From positions 1 to 15,658 of the forward strand of contig CAZVWQ010000029.1 of assembly GCA_964631275.1 (NCBI GenBank): DNA of 15,658 bases, in the 5' to 3' direction. Shown here piece after piece: positions 7,559-15,658 of the stretch. The notes beneath the pieces were generated by a model. It did not search any database and had not been told where the DNA came from. It saw only the letters and a program-made list of their open reading frames with translations. How positions within the stretch are numbered: position 1 is the first letter of the stretch; every line of letters begins with the position of its first letter. Source of the stretch: CAZVWQ01 sp964631275. Lineage in GTDB: Bacteria > Patescibacteriota > JACMRA01. The translations under genes were made by a program, and so were the position numbers.

Positions 7559-8851
7559 ATGTCTTACCAAAAAATTGCTGGCTTCGTTCATTTAATCACT
7601 CATTCAATAGAGAGGAAAAAGGTTGATATCGAATTTATCTTTACAGCTGGTGGTAGTTGGTTCGAAGACGATCAAGATAGAGGTAAAAAACACTTAATGG
7701 AGCATTGTATTGCTTCTAGAACTAAAGATTTAGATTTTCAAGAATTCCAAGATTACCAATTTAAAGAAAATATTGCCGTAAATGCTTATACTGGACCAAC
7801 AACTATGGGTTTAGAAGCTACTGGTCATGTCGAAGATTTAGAAAAAATGCTAGATTTAATGCTAGAAATGAGTTTTTTACCTACCTTTGATCAGATGATT
7901 TTAGATCAAGAAAAAGAAATCGTACTTAGAGAAATTTCAGAAAGAAGAGGTGATCCAAACTATAGATTGCACTACGATGTAATGAATCAAATTTTTGAAC
8001 CTAACTCTTACGAAACTCACGAAACCTTAGGAGATAAAGACTTAGTTGCTCAAACTACTTTAGCAGATTTTAACAAATTAATTACTCAAAATCTCACAAA
8101 TAGTAATCTTATCATAGGAATTTCTGGTGGTGGTAAAGAGCTAGATCTAGAACTTATCAATTCCAAGCTAAAAGCAATTTTATCACAAAAATCAGAACTG
8201 ACCATAAGTCAAATTCTTAATCCAAAAGACAAGTTAGCATTAGATTTTGAAATTCCTACTAAGTTCAAAGAATTTAGCAATAAGGCTGTAATTCATGATT
8301 TAGCTCACGCACATGTAGAACTTAATCTGTATGTCCCAATTCCAATTAACTTCAGTAACAAACCAGCTCTAAAAATCTTTGAAGAATTGTTTTTTAAGTT
8401 TTATGGCAAAGTATATGATCGCTTACGTAATGAACTAGGTTTGATTTATGCAATGCATTCTAGCTTTCAAGTTAACTTGCAACATCTATATATAAATTTA
8501 GCCTGTGAAATCAAACATTTGCAAATTATTGTTGGAGAGGTTGAGTTAGTCTTTAGCGATTTTAATAAATATTTTGATGAAAATAAATTCCAACAGTTCA
8601 AAAATATTCTACGTAAAAAAATTGACTTAACAAAAGATGTCTCTGGTAGTGAGTTTGAATATACTAAGACTAGTTTAACTAATTTTAATGAAATTGAAAA
8701 CTTGGATGGGTTTTTATCTCGATTGCAAAAAGTTACTAAAGAAGATATCAAAGAAATTTATAATTTAATATCTAAAGGCTTAAAATCAAAAAAAATAATT
8801 GCTGTAAGTAACCAAAAAGAGGTCAGTAAAATAGTTAAAGAAATTAATTAA
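7559..8851 (+). CDS. M16 family zinc metallopeptidase (pitrilysin/processing-peptidase type)
   Basis: A 430-residue inverzincin. The zinc motif HxxEH is HLMEH at residues 45-49 (His45, Glu48 as base, His49). The third ligand is probably Glu125 in REISER, 76 residues on, as in the family. The substrate-binding C-terminal half (from about 215) keeps the LRNELGLIYAMHSS stretch, equivalent to the R...G-L-Y motif of M16 peptidases. The length is that of a two-domain M16B monomer; these usually work as dimers, often with an inactive partner, and none is present in this window. No signal peptide is apparent, so it is presumably cytoplasmic. I chose ATG 7559 over a TTG ten codons earlier because the family's N-terminal strand begins just after it and the TTG sits close to the predicted transcript start. 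The substrate is unknown. Confidence 0.92.
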   Translation: MSYQKIAGFVHLITHSIERKKVDIEFIFTAGGSWFEDDQDRGKKHLMEHCIASRTKDLDFQEFQDYQFKENIAVNAYTGPTTMGLEATGHVEDLEKMLDLMLEMSFLPTFDQMILDQEKEIVLREISERRGDPNYRLHYDVMNQIFEPNSYETHETLGDKDLVAQTTLADFNKLITQNLTNSNLIIGISGGGKELDLELINSKLKAILSQKSELTISQILNPKDKLALDFEIPTKFKEFSNKAVIHDLAHAHVELNLYVPIPINFSNKPALKIFEELFFKFYGKVYDRLRNELGLIYAMHSSFQVNLQHLYINLACEIKHLQIIVGEVELVFSDFNKYFDENKFQQFKNILRKKIDLTKDVSGSEFEYTKTSLTNFNEIENLDGFLSRLQKVTKEDIKEIYNLISKGLKSKKIIAVSNQKEVSKIVKEIN

Positions 8852-8858
8852 TAACCAG

Positions 8859-8907
8859 TTTTATTTAAGCTAAATTCTTAACGGATCACCACTGTAAATC
8901 TATTGGT
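8859..8907 (+). repeat. Intergenic repeat R3, copy b
   Basis: Direct partner of 4571-4617, sharing TTTTATTTAAG and TTCTTAACGGAT. It starts eight bases after the M16 stop codon. Confidence 0.65.
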
Positions 8908-9073
8908 AAAAATTTTTATATTTTCAAAACTCTCTAGAAAGTAAGTTTATAGTTCGTAATTTGTCTAAATTTAAACTTGCATAGCTTTATGTCGCCAAGT
9001 ATAAACAAACCTATCTAAAAGGCTTATCTTAAATTTATTATGAACTAACATGTTAAAACTTTTGACTAAAACA

Positions 9074-9079
9074 TATAAT
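9074..9079 (+). promoter_or_regulatory. Possible -10 element of the glycosyltransferase gene
   Basis: A perfect TATAAT lies 19 bases upstream of ATG 9099. The -35 position 17 bases upstream is only weakly matched. The transcript would have a very short leader, and no Shine-Dalgarno sequence is visible. Confidence 0.35.
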
Positions 9080-9098
9080 TTTAACTAAAAAACATTTA

Positions 9099-10709
9099 AT
9101 GAAAACTATTTTTCTAAAAATCAAATCTTTTTGGCCATTAATTGCTGGATTAATAATTATCTTCCTAGGTAGGCTACCTTCCGTATTTGAACCTATCTGG
9201 TATCTAGATGAAAATATCTATCTAATTGTTGGCTCAGAAATTTCAAAGGGAAAAACTCTCTACGTTGAGATTTGGGATCATAAACCCCCCATGATTCTAC
9301 TAATCTACGCTATTAGTGCTTTTTTGTTTGGGCAAGTAATGTATCCTTTAAAAATTCTAACTCTAATTTTGGCTTTGATTGCTTTGATCTTTTTTTATTT
9401 TATTCTTAGAGATATTTTTCAAGTCAAAAACTGGGTAAAAAATTTTGGCGTTATACTTTTTGCTTTTCTTTATGCTGGTCCTTTTGAGGCTACTACAGCT
9501 AATGCTGAGCATATATTTTCGCCAATAATCGTAATTGGGGTCTATCTTTTTTGGCTAAGTTTACAAAAGGCTAGTAATCTAAAACAAACTTTATTTTTGG
9601 TTATAGCTAGTATACTTTGGGCTATTGCTGGGTTTAGTAAATTTCATGCTCTTATAGAAGTTTTAGTTATTTTGGGATCTTTTTGGACTATTAGTTTTTT
9701 TAATCAAAAGCAAGCATTTAATTTGAATACCCTAAAAGAATATATATTTTCTAAAATTACATTAAAGTATTTGTTTAGCTTAGTAATTGTTTTTTTACCT
9801 TATATTCTTAGTTTTATTTATTATTTTATAATTGGAGAGTTGCATGAATTATGGTATGCAATGTTTGGATACAATCAAACCTACGTTCAGTCGCAAGAAG
9901 ATTATAAGCCACTCATTTTTTTTCATGAAATAAATATTTCTGGCCTTATTTACAGGAGTTTGATTTTTATAGTTTTTAGTTTGTTTAACCTTTTTTTCTT
10001 TTTGAATAAAGAGATTCAGTGGTCGAGATTTTTTGTTAATCAGTGGGTAGCTATAACTTTTTTTGCAACTCTCTTATCAGAAAGAGTCTATGGTCATTAT
10101 CTTTTTCAGATGATAGCTCCAGCTACGATTTTTTTACTCTTAGGCCTTAATTTAGTTATTTTTAGTTCACAACCTAAAGAAAAAAATAAACTTAGCTATC
10201 AGCTAAACAATTTAATTTTGGTTATTTTAGTTTTGCAAACTTTTTTTCTTAGCTTTAGTTATCGTAGAAATCCTGAAAATATATGGTCTTACTACCAGGT
10301 AGGTGGCTATTATTTTAATTTTTATCGTGATTTTAGTTCTGGAGATTTGAACGATTGGCGTCAAAAAATTATTTGGTGGAGGTTTCCTAGGCAACCAGAC
10401 TTAACTAAAATAGTCAAAGAACTGACTAACAACGATGATTCAATTTTTACCTATGGAAGTTTAGAAGATCTATATATCACAGCAGATAGATCGCCAGCTA
10501 GCAGATTTTTTTTTATTGGTCACTACAATGATAGATTATCAGAAGTTTATAAAGAATCTCTAAAAAATAACACTAAACTCTTTGTGATTGATACCAATGA
10601 ATCCAAAAGTTCTGAACTTATAAACCTAATCCAAAAAGATTTTTGTTTAACTAAAACTTATGAAAAAGAAAATAATTTTGAATTTTGGACTAGATGTGAA
10701 GACAGGTAA
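9099..10709 (+). CDS. GT-C glycosyltransferase, GT39/ArnT-like family
   Basis: A 536-residue polytopic membrane protein with about ten to twelve hydrophobic spans. It resembles the dolichyl/polyprenyl-phosphate-mannose protein mannosyltransferase (PMT/ArnT/GT83) superfamily, which transfers sugars from a lipid carrier to acceptors on the outer face of the membrane. Family hallmarks are in the first extracellular loop: YLDENIYLIVG with the acidic pair Asp37-Glu38, then WDHKPPM at 59-65 (the family's D..KPP). TTANAEH at 132-138 corresponds to the next conserved loop. The C-terminal 120 residues (from about 415) form a soluble domain with NIWSYYQ and DSIFTYGS elements seen in such enzymes. It starts at ATG 9099 and ends at TAA, convergent with the next gene. 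With the sugar transferase at 5165-6613 it suggests lipid-linked surface glycosylation; donor and acceptor are unknown. Confidence 0.88.
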   Translation: MKTIFLKIKSFWPLIAGLIIIFLGRLPSVFEPIWYLDENIYLIVGSEISKGKTLYVEIWDHKPPMILLIYAISAFLFGQVMYPLKILTLILALIALIFFYFILRDIFQVKNWVKNFGVILFAFLYAGPFEATTANAEHIFSPIIVIGVYLFWLSLQKASNLKQTLFLVIASILWAIAGFSKFHALIEVLVILGSFWTISFFNQKQAFNLNTLKEYIFSKITLKYLFSLVIVFLPYILSFIYYFIIGELHELWYAMFGYNQTYVQSQEDYKPLIFFHEINISGLIYRSLIFIVFSLFNLFFFLNKEIQWSRFFVNQWVAITFFATLLSERVYGHYLFQMIAPATIFLLLGLNLVIFSSQPKEKNKLSYQLNNLILVILVLQTFFLSFSYRRNPENIWSYYQVGGYYFNFYRDFSSGDLNDWRQKIIWWRFPRQPDLTKIVKELTNNDDSIFTYGSLEDLYITADRSPASRFFFIGHYNDRLSEVYKESLKNNTKLFVIDTNESKSSELINLIQKDFCLTKTYEKENNFEFWTRCEDR

Positions 10710-10794
10710 TAAAGAGTTAGTTGAATTTTTTATGTCAGACACAATTTTGTAAGGGTCTCTAATAAAGTCAGCATCTGGGTATAAACAAACTGTT

Positions 10795-13077
10795 TTAACT
10801 GCTTGACAAAAAATCATTCAAAAAAGTAGCGACAGACCGAACCACCTCTGGATATCCCGTGCTATGACTACCTCTATAAACTACAAGATTTAAGCGAGTC
10901 GGATCTGAAGCAGCCTCCAAAAGTGACAAAAACCAGCTAAAGGTTCTTCCAAAAGGCGTGTTTTGATCGAATATTCCTGCGGTAACTAATACCCTGGGTG
11001 TTTTTACCTTGCCATCACGAAACCTCTTAATTGCTTGCTGAAGAGCTTGCATAGGATAATAGCCCGGAACTTTTTCACCACCAGTTTCAGCTACCCATGT
11101 ATTTTCATCATGCTCTGGTGCAGTTCTAGAAACTGGAGACTGAAGTATGACTCCATATAAATCTGGATATTCTAAGGCTAGCCTAAAAACTGTAGCAGTA
11201 GCCGCGCTAACCCCTGTTACAGTAATATTATTTGTGTTAAGTTCGTACTTTTCGCGTAAATAGTCGATGGCTGCCTTGGCTGCTAAATAATGATTTTCTG
11301 ACAAGTCACCAGAGCCAAGATCAAAATATGCACTCCCAAAATTGCCGCATCCTGGTAATAACATTGATACTACGACACCGCCTGACTCGACAAAAGCTTG
11401 CTCCTGAGGAGAAAGATTGCCCGGTTCAGTTAAACCAAATCTACTATAAAACCTCACCAAAACCTTACTATCAGGAGAAATTGTTTCAAAACGTTTAGAA
11501 ATTATACTCATCCATGCCTCGCTTGGCACAACTTGATCATTCTGATTAAGTGTGACATTTACTTTTGCAGTATTGATGATAAAATTAGTAGCAGGCTCAT
11601 CCTCTCGGCTAGAAATCAAAGCCTCGCTTGTAGGTAGTTTTATTACTTCTTTATTAAGCCAATCATCTTTAGGTATTGTAAAAACATTGGTGCCAAAAGG
11701 ATTATTCCAAGACGAAAAGCAATAAGCAACTTGAACATCTCCATTATCCATTACTTGTATCTGCACAGGATCACCCCTAAGTCCAGGCGGATCAATAAAC
11801 ATACCCTCATCTAAAACCAACCGTTTAGTGGCACCTTCTGGATCTATCACTACAGCCGTATTATTATATATATCCTTTCCCTCTTCATCCATCACTGGTT
11901 TATTATTTTCTAATAAAATAAAAAAAGTTCCTGATGTGTAAGTCATTCTCTCAAAAGCAGCGTTAGGCTTTTCCGTTAGGCTAAATTCAGGATCCTCAAA
12001 AAGCCTATTGTTAGTAGGAATGAGTCTTTTTAAAGTTTTAGAATTAGAAGAAATAGTAATGATATAAACTACTCCTCCTATAACATCCTTCAAGCTGCTA
12101 CCATCAGGAAAATCTAGTTTACTTAACTTGCATGTTTTATCTTTTGAAGAGAGTTTAATTTCCAAAAAGTGAGTTTTTTGACCTCCTGCTTCTTGAACAA
12201 TGATTCTAGCTACTACTAAATCTTTGTTTACAACATAAGGAATAACCCTACTAGCCTGACCAATTGAAATAAGTAAATCTTGACCACCAATACATTTATA
12301 ATCTGAAAGACTGGTAGTTACTAAATTATCAGTTCCAACCCTCCCCAATAAAATTTCTTGCTTACCATCTTTTTCTATAGAGCAACTAAACATTTGCGGG
12401 TCTTCGGCACTAAACCTAATAAACTGTAATCCCTCTCTCACCTCTATTACATTAAAATTATTTGGGTTTATAAAGTAATAAAAATTATTACTCGTGGGTA
12501 CGACCAAAACACTTCCATCCCCATTACTAAGAAATAACCAAGAAGAATCTAACTTAACTGGAGCTGAAGGCATAGGTTCTTCTTCTGGATTAAAAAAATT
12601 AAATAATGGAGTATTTTCTTTAGCAGGATCATAAATAACCGTTCTCTTACGATCTTTAATACAAAATAGCAGAATATCATCTGCGTCTAGATCTTCAGAA
12701 TTTTTACCACGCCTCTGTAGAAAAAATAAACCGTTGGATGTTAACTGGGGAAACCTTGGTGTTTCAGCTATTTCCAAAAGTTCCACTGCTCTATTAGCTA
12801 AAACACTATTTTGTTTTTCTCCTAGTGAAAGATTTTCTTGAATTAGTCTTTCAATATACTTATAAGCTTCTACCCCTAATTTTATCTGATTATTATCTAA
12901 ATTAAATTCTCTTTTTAAATCTTCAATTTTGTCTGGAAGAGGTTCAGTATTATTCAATATAATACTTACATAATCAGGATTGTCCGACAATATCTTATAA
13001 AGCTTAGCACCCCAAAAAATTTCTACAAAAAAAGATTGGTTATTTATATATATTTCTTTTAAAGTGCTTAAAATCAA
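10795..13077 (-). CDS. Prolyl-oligopeptidase-like serine peptidase (S9), body of a frameshifted gene
   Basis: A 760-residue frame. Residues 1-105 are helical. About 110-500 form a beta-rich region consistent with the seven-bladed propeller of S9 peptidases. About 510-760 form an alpha/beta-hydrolase domain. The catalytic triad is visible: Ser624 in GVSAA (after NNITVTG), Asp704 in FDQNTP and His738 in GSHSTG, with spacing close to prolyl oligopeptidase. GGVVVSMLLPGCGNFG matches the S9A region before the nucleophile, and PDLYGVILQSPVSR the strand after it. The frame stays open upstream of the TTG at 13077, through LWSEHLVPRLETAYRKEG, back to a TGA at 13174-13176. The true N-terminus is therefore in the Tat-signal frame at 13128-13325, one base out of register. 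If intact, it would be an exported peptidase of roughly 820 residues. S9A peptidases cut short peptides after proline; the substrate here is unknown. Confidence 0.82.
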   Translation of the reverse strand: MILSTLKEIYINNQSFFVEIFWGAKLYKILSDNPDYVSIILNNTEPLPDKIEDLKREFNLDNNQIKLGVEAYKYIERLIQENLSLGEKQNSVLANRAVELLEIAETPRFPQLTSNGLFFLQRRGKNSEDLDADDILLFCIKDRKRTVIYDPAKENTPLFNFFNPEEEPMPSAPVKLDSSWLFLSNGDGSVLVVPTSNNFYYFINPNNFNVIEVREGLQFIRFSAEDPQMFSCSIEKDGKQEILLGRVGTDNLVTTSLSDYKCIGGQDLLISIGQASRVIPYVVNKDLVVARIIVQEAGGQKTHFLEIKLSSKDKTCKLSKLDFPDGSSLKDVIGGVVYIITISSNSKTLKRLIPTNNRLFEDPEFSLTEKPNAAFERMTYTSGTFFILLENNKPVMDEEGKDIYNNTAVVIDPEGATKRLVLDEGMFIDPPGLRGDPVQIQVMDNGDVQVAYCFSSWNNPFGTNVFTIPKDDWLNKEVIKLPTSEALISSREDEPATNFIINTAKVNVTLNQNDQVVPSEAWMSIISKRFETISPDSKVLVRFYSRFGLTEPGNLSPQEQAFVESGGVVVSMLLPGCGNFGSAYFDLGSGDLSENHYLAAKAAIDYLREKYELNTNNITVTGVSAATATVFRLALEYPDLYGVILQSPVSRTAPEHDENTWVAETGGEKVPGYYPMQALQQAIKRFRDGKVKTPRVLVTAGIFDQNTPFGRTFSWFLSLLEAASDPTRLNLVVYRGSHSTGYPEVVRSVATFLNDFLSSS

Positions 13078-13127
13078 AGCTCTATAACCTTCCCCTTCTT
13101 TTCTATAAGCTGTTTCTAAACGAGGAA

Positions 13128-13325
13128 CTAAATGTTCACTCCATAATGGTTTAAGAAGTTCAGTAAGGGTCCCTCATTAGCGGATACCTTCCTCCAACCA
13201 AAAGTAAGAGCTAATAATAAACTAAAGACAAATTTAAGAAAAAACCTTCTGCTGAGTTTATCACCATCTAGTGACCATTCTATAATATTACGAATTAATA
13301 TGTAAATTATACCACACTTTTTCAA
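13128..13325 (-). CDS. Tat signal peptide fragment: frameshifted N-terminus of the S9 peptidase
   Basis: The useful part is LSRRFFLKFVFSLLLALTF, a canonical twin-arginine motif (S-R-R-x-F-L-K) plus hydrophobic core, then a polar stretch ending at TAG 13128-13130. Within 13131-13176 the peptidase frame is also open, so one missing base there joins the two. The G run at 13171-13173 is the simplest site. The 5' end given (TTG at 13325) is doubtful because a good promoter -10 lies inside it and there is no in-frame ATG or GTG. An ATG at 13265-13267 in another frame would give a normal short Tat N-terminus if a second base were missing around the LSRR codons. It is not a free-standing gene in my view. 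Confidence 0.55.
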   Translation of the reverse strand: MKKCGIIYILIRNIIEWSLDGDKLSRRFFLKFVFSLLLALTFGWRKVSANEGPLLNFLNHYGVNI

Positions 13326-13334
13326 AATTTACAA
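13306..13334 (-). promoter_or_regulatory. Predicted promoter of the S9 peptidase gene
   Basis: On the minus strand TTGTAA (13329-13334) and TATAAT (13306-13311) are 17 bases apart, and TGG precedes the -10, giving an extended -10. Transcription would start near 13299. This places the coding start downstream of that point and argues against the TTG at 13325. Confidence 0.6.
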
Positions 13335-13382
13335 CTTCGTCTTCTTAGGGGTCTCATTTTATACCAAACTGCTAACTGCTTA

Positions 13383-13405
13383 GTGAGTTTTTCTGACAGT
13401 GTTTT
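13383..13405 (-). repeat. Intergenic repeat R1, copy b
   Basis: Inverted partner of 3596-3618, with 22 of 23 bases identical after reverse complementing. Weaker similarity runs from 13360 to 13410. Confidence 0.7.
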
Positions 13406-13437
13406 TTTATTTAATCAAGCTAAAACCTTTAGTTAAA

Positions 13438-13464
13438 TCATAATTTAGTTTGTATTTGAGTATA
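13438..13464 (-). repeat. Intergenic repeat R2, short copy c
   Basis: Read on the minus strand this begins TATACTCAAATACAA and continues to a TAAATTA block, aligning with the first half of the R2 copies at 4692 and 6777. Confidence 0.45.
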
Positions 13465-13694
13465 GCTATAGTCGTTTTATGAAAATTAGAAAAATAACAA
13501 TTTTTTCTTGAACTTATACCAATTTGCTATAAAAATATTCCAAAAATTCAAAGAAAATTTTAGCTTTTTAAAGTAAAACCGTCTCATACCATAGTAAATG
13601 ATTTATGGCGAAATAATATTACTAGTCTAAAATATTAGATATACAAACCCAGCAAGAACTTATTCATCTTTTTGTAAGCTAAGAGATTGTAAAT

Positions 13695-15658
13695 CTATTC
13701 TTCTCCTATTCTACTTCCACCGAATTTTCCTCTAACTTTGTCTATTTTTTGCTTGTAGTAAAGGCCAGTAGCAATAAAAATAGCTAGGATTGCCCCACTC
13801 CAGATAAAAAACTGAATACCTCCAGTCCTAGGCGTACCAAGAAGTCCAGAACCTCTAATCTCGATATCAACTCTACCTCTAAAACTTCCAGTTTGGTCAG
13901 AATCAATCACAGCAACATTAGTAATAGTCCCAGAAGCACTACCACTAACCATAGCTCTAAAACTTACTTCACCACTAGCATTGGTAGCTAAATTCCCGAT
14001 ATTCCAAGTCAAACTATTATCTACTTGATTAAAAACGCAACCAGGATTACAAGAATCTCTTACATAACTCAAACCATCAGGAATATTATCAACAATGGTT
14101 ACCCCAGTTAAATCTTGTCCAGTTTCATTTTTATAAATAATTCTGTAAGTTATAATATCATTTTGGTTAGGGTTAGGATTACTAACTTCTTTATTTATCG
14201 CAATTTTACCTTTGTCTATAGGGTTAATTATTTCATTAGAATCGCAGCCTTCAGCAGGGCAGCATAAATTATTGCCTTGAGCTGTAACTGGGGGACACTC
14301 TAAAGTAGCAATGTTTTTAACTTCTCCAGTAGCATTTTGTCTAACTCTGACCGTTAATTCTAGATTTCTAGTTTCATCAATAGGTAGGTCAATAACCCAT
14401 CTAATTGTAGTTAGACCGTTATTAGTACTTTGCGTACAATTATCGCTACAACTTACAAAGTCTAGGTCGGAATCTAAAGTGTCAGTAACTACTAAATTTA
14501 CAAAGTCTGTATCGCCAACATTTTTTACAGAAACAGTATATACCAACTCATCTCCAGGTTGTACAGAAGTACCATTGCCTATATTTACAGATTTAGTTAT
14601 TCTAGCTTCAGGTGGATTGCCTCCAGAACCAACCACATTTATAGTAACACTGTCTTGATCATCTTCAGTTGGGACGTTATTACCAGGTGTAGAGTCAGGA
14701 TCGTCTTGATCAGAAGTTTGTACTTGAGCAGTGTTTTCAGTACTTCCAGTAGCATCACTATTAACTCTAACTGTGATTTGTAATTCTCTAGTTTCATTAA
14801 CCTGGATAGTGCCAATAGTCCATAAGCTAGTATTTATATCAAATTCACCAGCGGGACTGCTAGAAATATAGGTTACTCCAGTAGGTAATTGATCTCTGAC
14901 AGTTACATTTGTTGCTGTGTCAGGTCCTGAATTAGTAACTCTAATAGTGTAGATGATTTCTTCGTTTTGCTGTGGGTTAGGATTACTAACTTCTTTAATT
15001 AAAGATAAATCGGCAACTTGAGTTGGGTCTTGAATGTTAATAATAGCATTATCTTGATCATCTTCAGTTGGGACGTTATTACCAGGTGTAGAGTCAGGAT
15101 CGTCTTNNNNNNNNNNNNNNNNNNNNNNNNNNNNNNNNNNNNNNNNNNNNNNNNNNNNNNNNNNNNNNNNNNNNNNNNNNNNNNNNNNNNNNNNNNNNNN
15201 NNNNNNGTGGGTTAGGATTACTAACTTCTTTAATTAAAGATAAATCGGCAACTTGAGTTGGCAGGACTGGAATAGTAACCCTATCCTCAAGATCATCGCC
15301 TTCATTATATCGTAATCTAGCAAGATTATTAATTTCTCCAGTGGCATTGTTATTTACCTGAACTCTGTAAGTTACGGAATAAAAACTACCATTTGCAGGA
15401 ATAGATTGAATCTCCCATCTAAGTGTTCTCTGAGGGTCTTCAAAACAGTTAGAACCAAGAATATTAGTACAAGAGCCATTAACATATGTAGCGTCCGCAT
15501 CTAGGAAATCTGTAATCACTACTCCTGTAGCCTCGGCAGTTCCAGTGTTTCTAAAACTTAACTCGTAAGTGATAATATCTCCAGGGGTTACTGTAGGATC
15601 AGTACCTGTATTTTGACCATTAACTTGAGTGATGGATTTATCAAAGTCTAGCTGGGGT
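13695..15658 (-). CDS. Tandem DUF11-repeat cell-surface protein, 3' part, with assembly gap
   Basis: A large secreted protein whose 5' end lies beyond the window. The frame is open from the window edge through consecutive DUF11 (Ig-like) domains. First comes a domain with PGDIITYELSFRNTGTAEATGV; next, copies beginning ADLSLIKEVSNPNP; then ARITKSVNIGNGT with VQPGDELVYTV; and last INKEVSNPNPNQNDIITY. Domains are linked by Asp-rich DDPDSTPGNNVPTEDDQD segments, possibly calcium-binding, and several carry cysteine pairs. The C-terminus has TPRTG (codons 13821-13835), a hydrophobic span of about 20 residues and a basic tail with KQKIDKVR. This fits a sortase-like or membrane anchor. The 100 Ns at 15107-15206 break the frame only apparently. 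It may build a stalk or adhesin on the cell surface and be a target for the nearby glycosylation enzymes (inferred). It ends at TAG. Confidence 0.85.
14653..14707. repeat. Identical 55-bp repeat A, copy 1 (Asp-rich linker)
   Basis: All 55 bases are identical to 15052-15106, exactly 399 bases (133 codons) away. It encodes the DDPDSTPGNNVPTEDDQD linker between DUF11 domains on the minus strand. Confidence 0.9.
14972..15026. repeat. Identical 55-bp repeat B, copy 1 (domain start)
   Basis: All 55 bases are identical to 15207-15261, on the far side of the N gap. It encodes the start of a DUF11 unit (TQVADLSLIKEVSNPNP) on the minus strand. Confidence 0.9.
15052..15106. repeat. Identical 55-bp repeat A, copy 2
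   Basis: The second copy of 14653-14707. It abuts the N gap directly, so the contig ends inside a repeat. Confidence 0.9.
15107..15206. other. Assembly gap, 100 Ns, size arbitrary
   Basis: A round 100-N spacer flanked on both sides by 55-bp exact repeats (A ends at 15106, B starts at 15207). The reading frames on the two sides differ by one base, so the real length is not 100. A missing copy of 14708-14971 (264 bases) would restore the frame. Confidence 0.9.
15207..15261. repeat. Identical 55-bp repeat B, copy 2
   Basis: The second copy of 14972-15026. It begins at the first base after the N gap. Confidence 0.9.

Larger units (their letters stand above)
13326..13694. other. Intergenic region with promoter and repeat copies
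   Basis: No gene is seen between the DUF11 gene stop and the peptidase gene (both minus strand). It contains the -35 of the peptidase promoter, the inverted copy of repeat R1 (13360-13410) and a short copy of R2 (13438-13464). No strong terminator for the DUF11 gene was found. Confidence 0.5.

Noticed and set aside
8467..8751. 94-codon minus-strand open frame
   Set aside because: Antisense to the M16 peptidase gene, with no recognisable motif.
13128..13180. Programmed -1 ribosomal frameshift joining the Tat signal to the peptidase
   Set aside because: No canonical X-XXY-YYZ slippery heptamer or strong downstream hairpin in the overlap; a one-base indel is simpler.
14311..14783. Two plus-strand open frames of 74-115 codons
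   Set aside because: They mirror the DUF11 repeats on the other strand and recur with them; Ser/Thr/Val-rich with no domain.
15018..15215. 65-codon plus-strand open frame across the Ns
   Set aside because: More than half of it is unknown sequence, and the rest is antisense to the DUF11 gene.
14653..15261. CRISPR array
   Set aside because: The repeats are in-frame coding units of a surface protein at 399-base spacing, without short regular spacers.
1..15658. Recoded TGA (Gly), as in Gracilibacteria or Absconditabacteria
   Set aside because: Long genes are uninterrupted with glycine written as GGN, and the nuclease ends at TGA just where its family ends. The other in-path TGAs lie at frameshifts.

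Overview
The window is a very AT-rich (by eye about one third G+C) bacterial scaffold with one 100-base N gap. The standard bacterial code fits: long frames run uninterrupted and end in TAA, TAG or, once, TGA. The gene mix suggests a member of the candidate phyla radiation (Patescibacteria). It includes a long coiled-coil protein with a ribonucleotide-reductase-like head, a lone M16 peptidase, a membrane-anchored thermonuclease, a tandem DUF11 surface protein with a sortase-like tail, a polyprenyl-phosphate sugar transferase and a GT-C glycosyltransferase. That taxonomic call is an inference from gene content; there is no rRNA or other marker in the window.

Layout: (1) 1-489, the 3' part of an IS481-type transposase with a one-base frameshift and a probable IS end. 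(2) 918-3413 (+), an 831-residue mosaic protein: RNR-like helical segment, SH3-like barrel, degenerate Nudix domain, long coiled coil. (3) 3721-4464 (-), membrane-tethered SNase-like nuclease. (4) 5165-6613 (-), sugar-1-phosphate transferase followed by a probable terminator. (5) a 945-bp gene-free divergent region holding a perfect 19-bp inverted repeat. (6) 7559-8851 (+), M16 metallopeptidase. (7) 9099-10709 (+), GT39-like membrane glycosyltransferase. (8) 10795-about 13300 (-), a secreted prolyl-oligopeptidase-like enzyme whose Tat signal is separated from the body by a frameshift. (9) 13695 to the window edge (-), a DUF11-repeat surface protein, with the N gap falling inside near-identical repeats.

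Most of the genes serve the cell envelope or extracellular space: glycan priming (5165-6613), glycosyl transfer (9099-10709), a repeat-built surface fibre or adhesin (13695-15658), and secreted or anchored hydrolases. They are mostly separately transcribed units in both orientations, not one operon. About 3.1 kb is intergenic, and these gaps share several families of diverged short repeats. The best candidate for undescribed biology is the mosaic protein at 918-3413.
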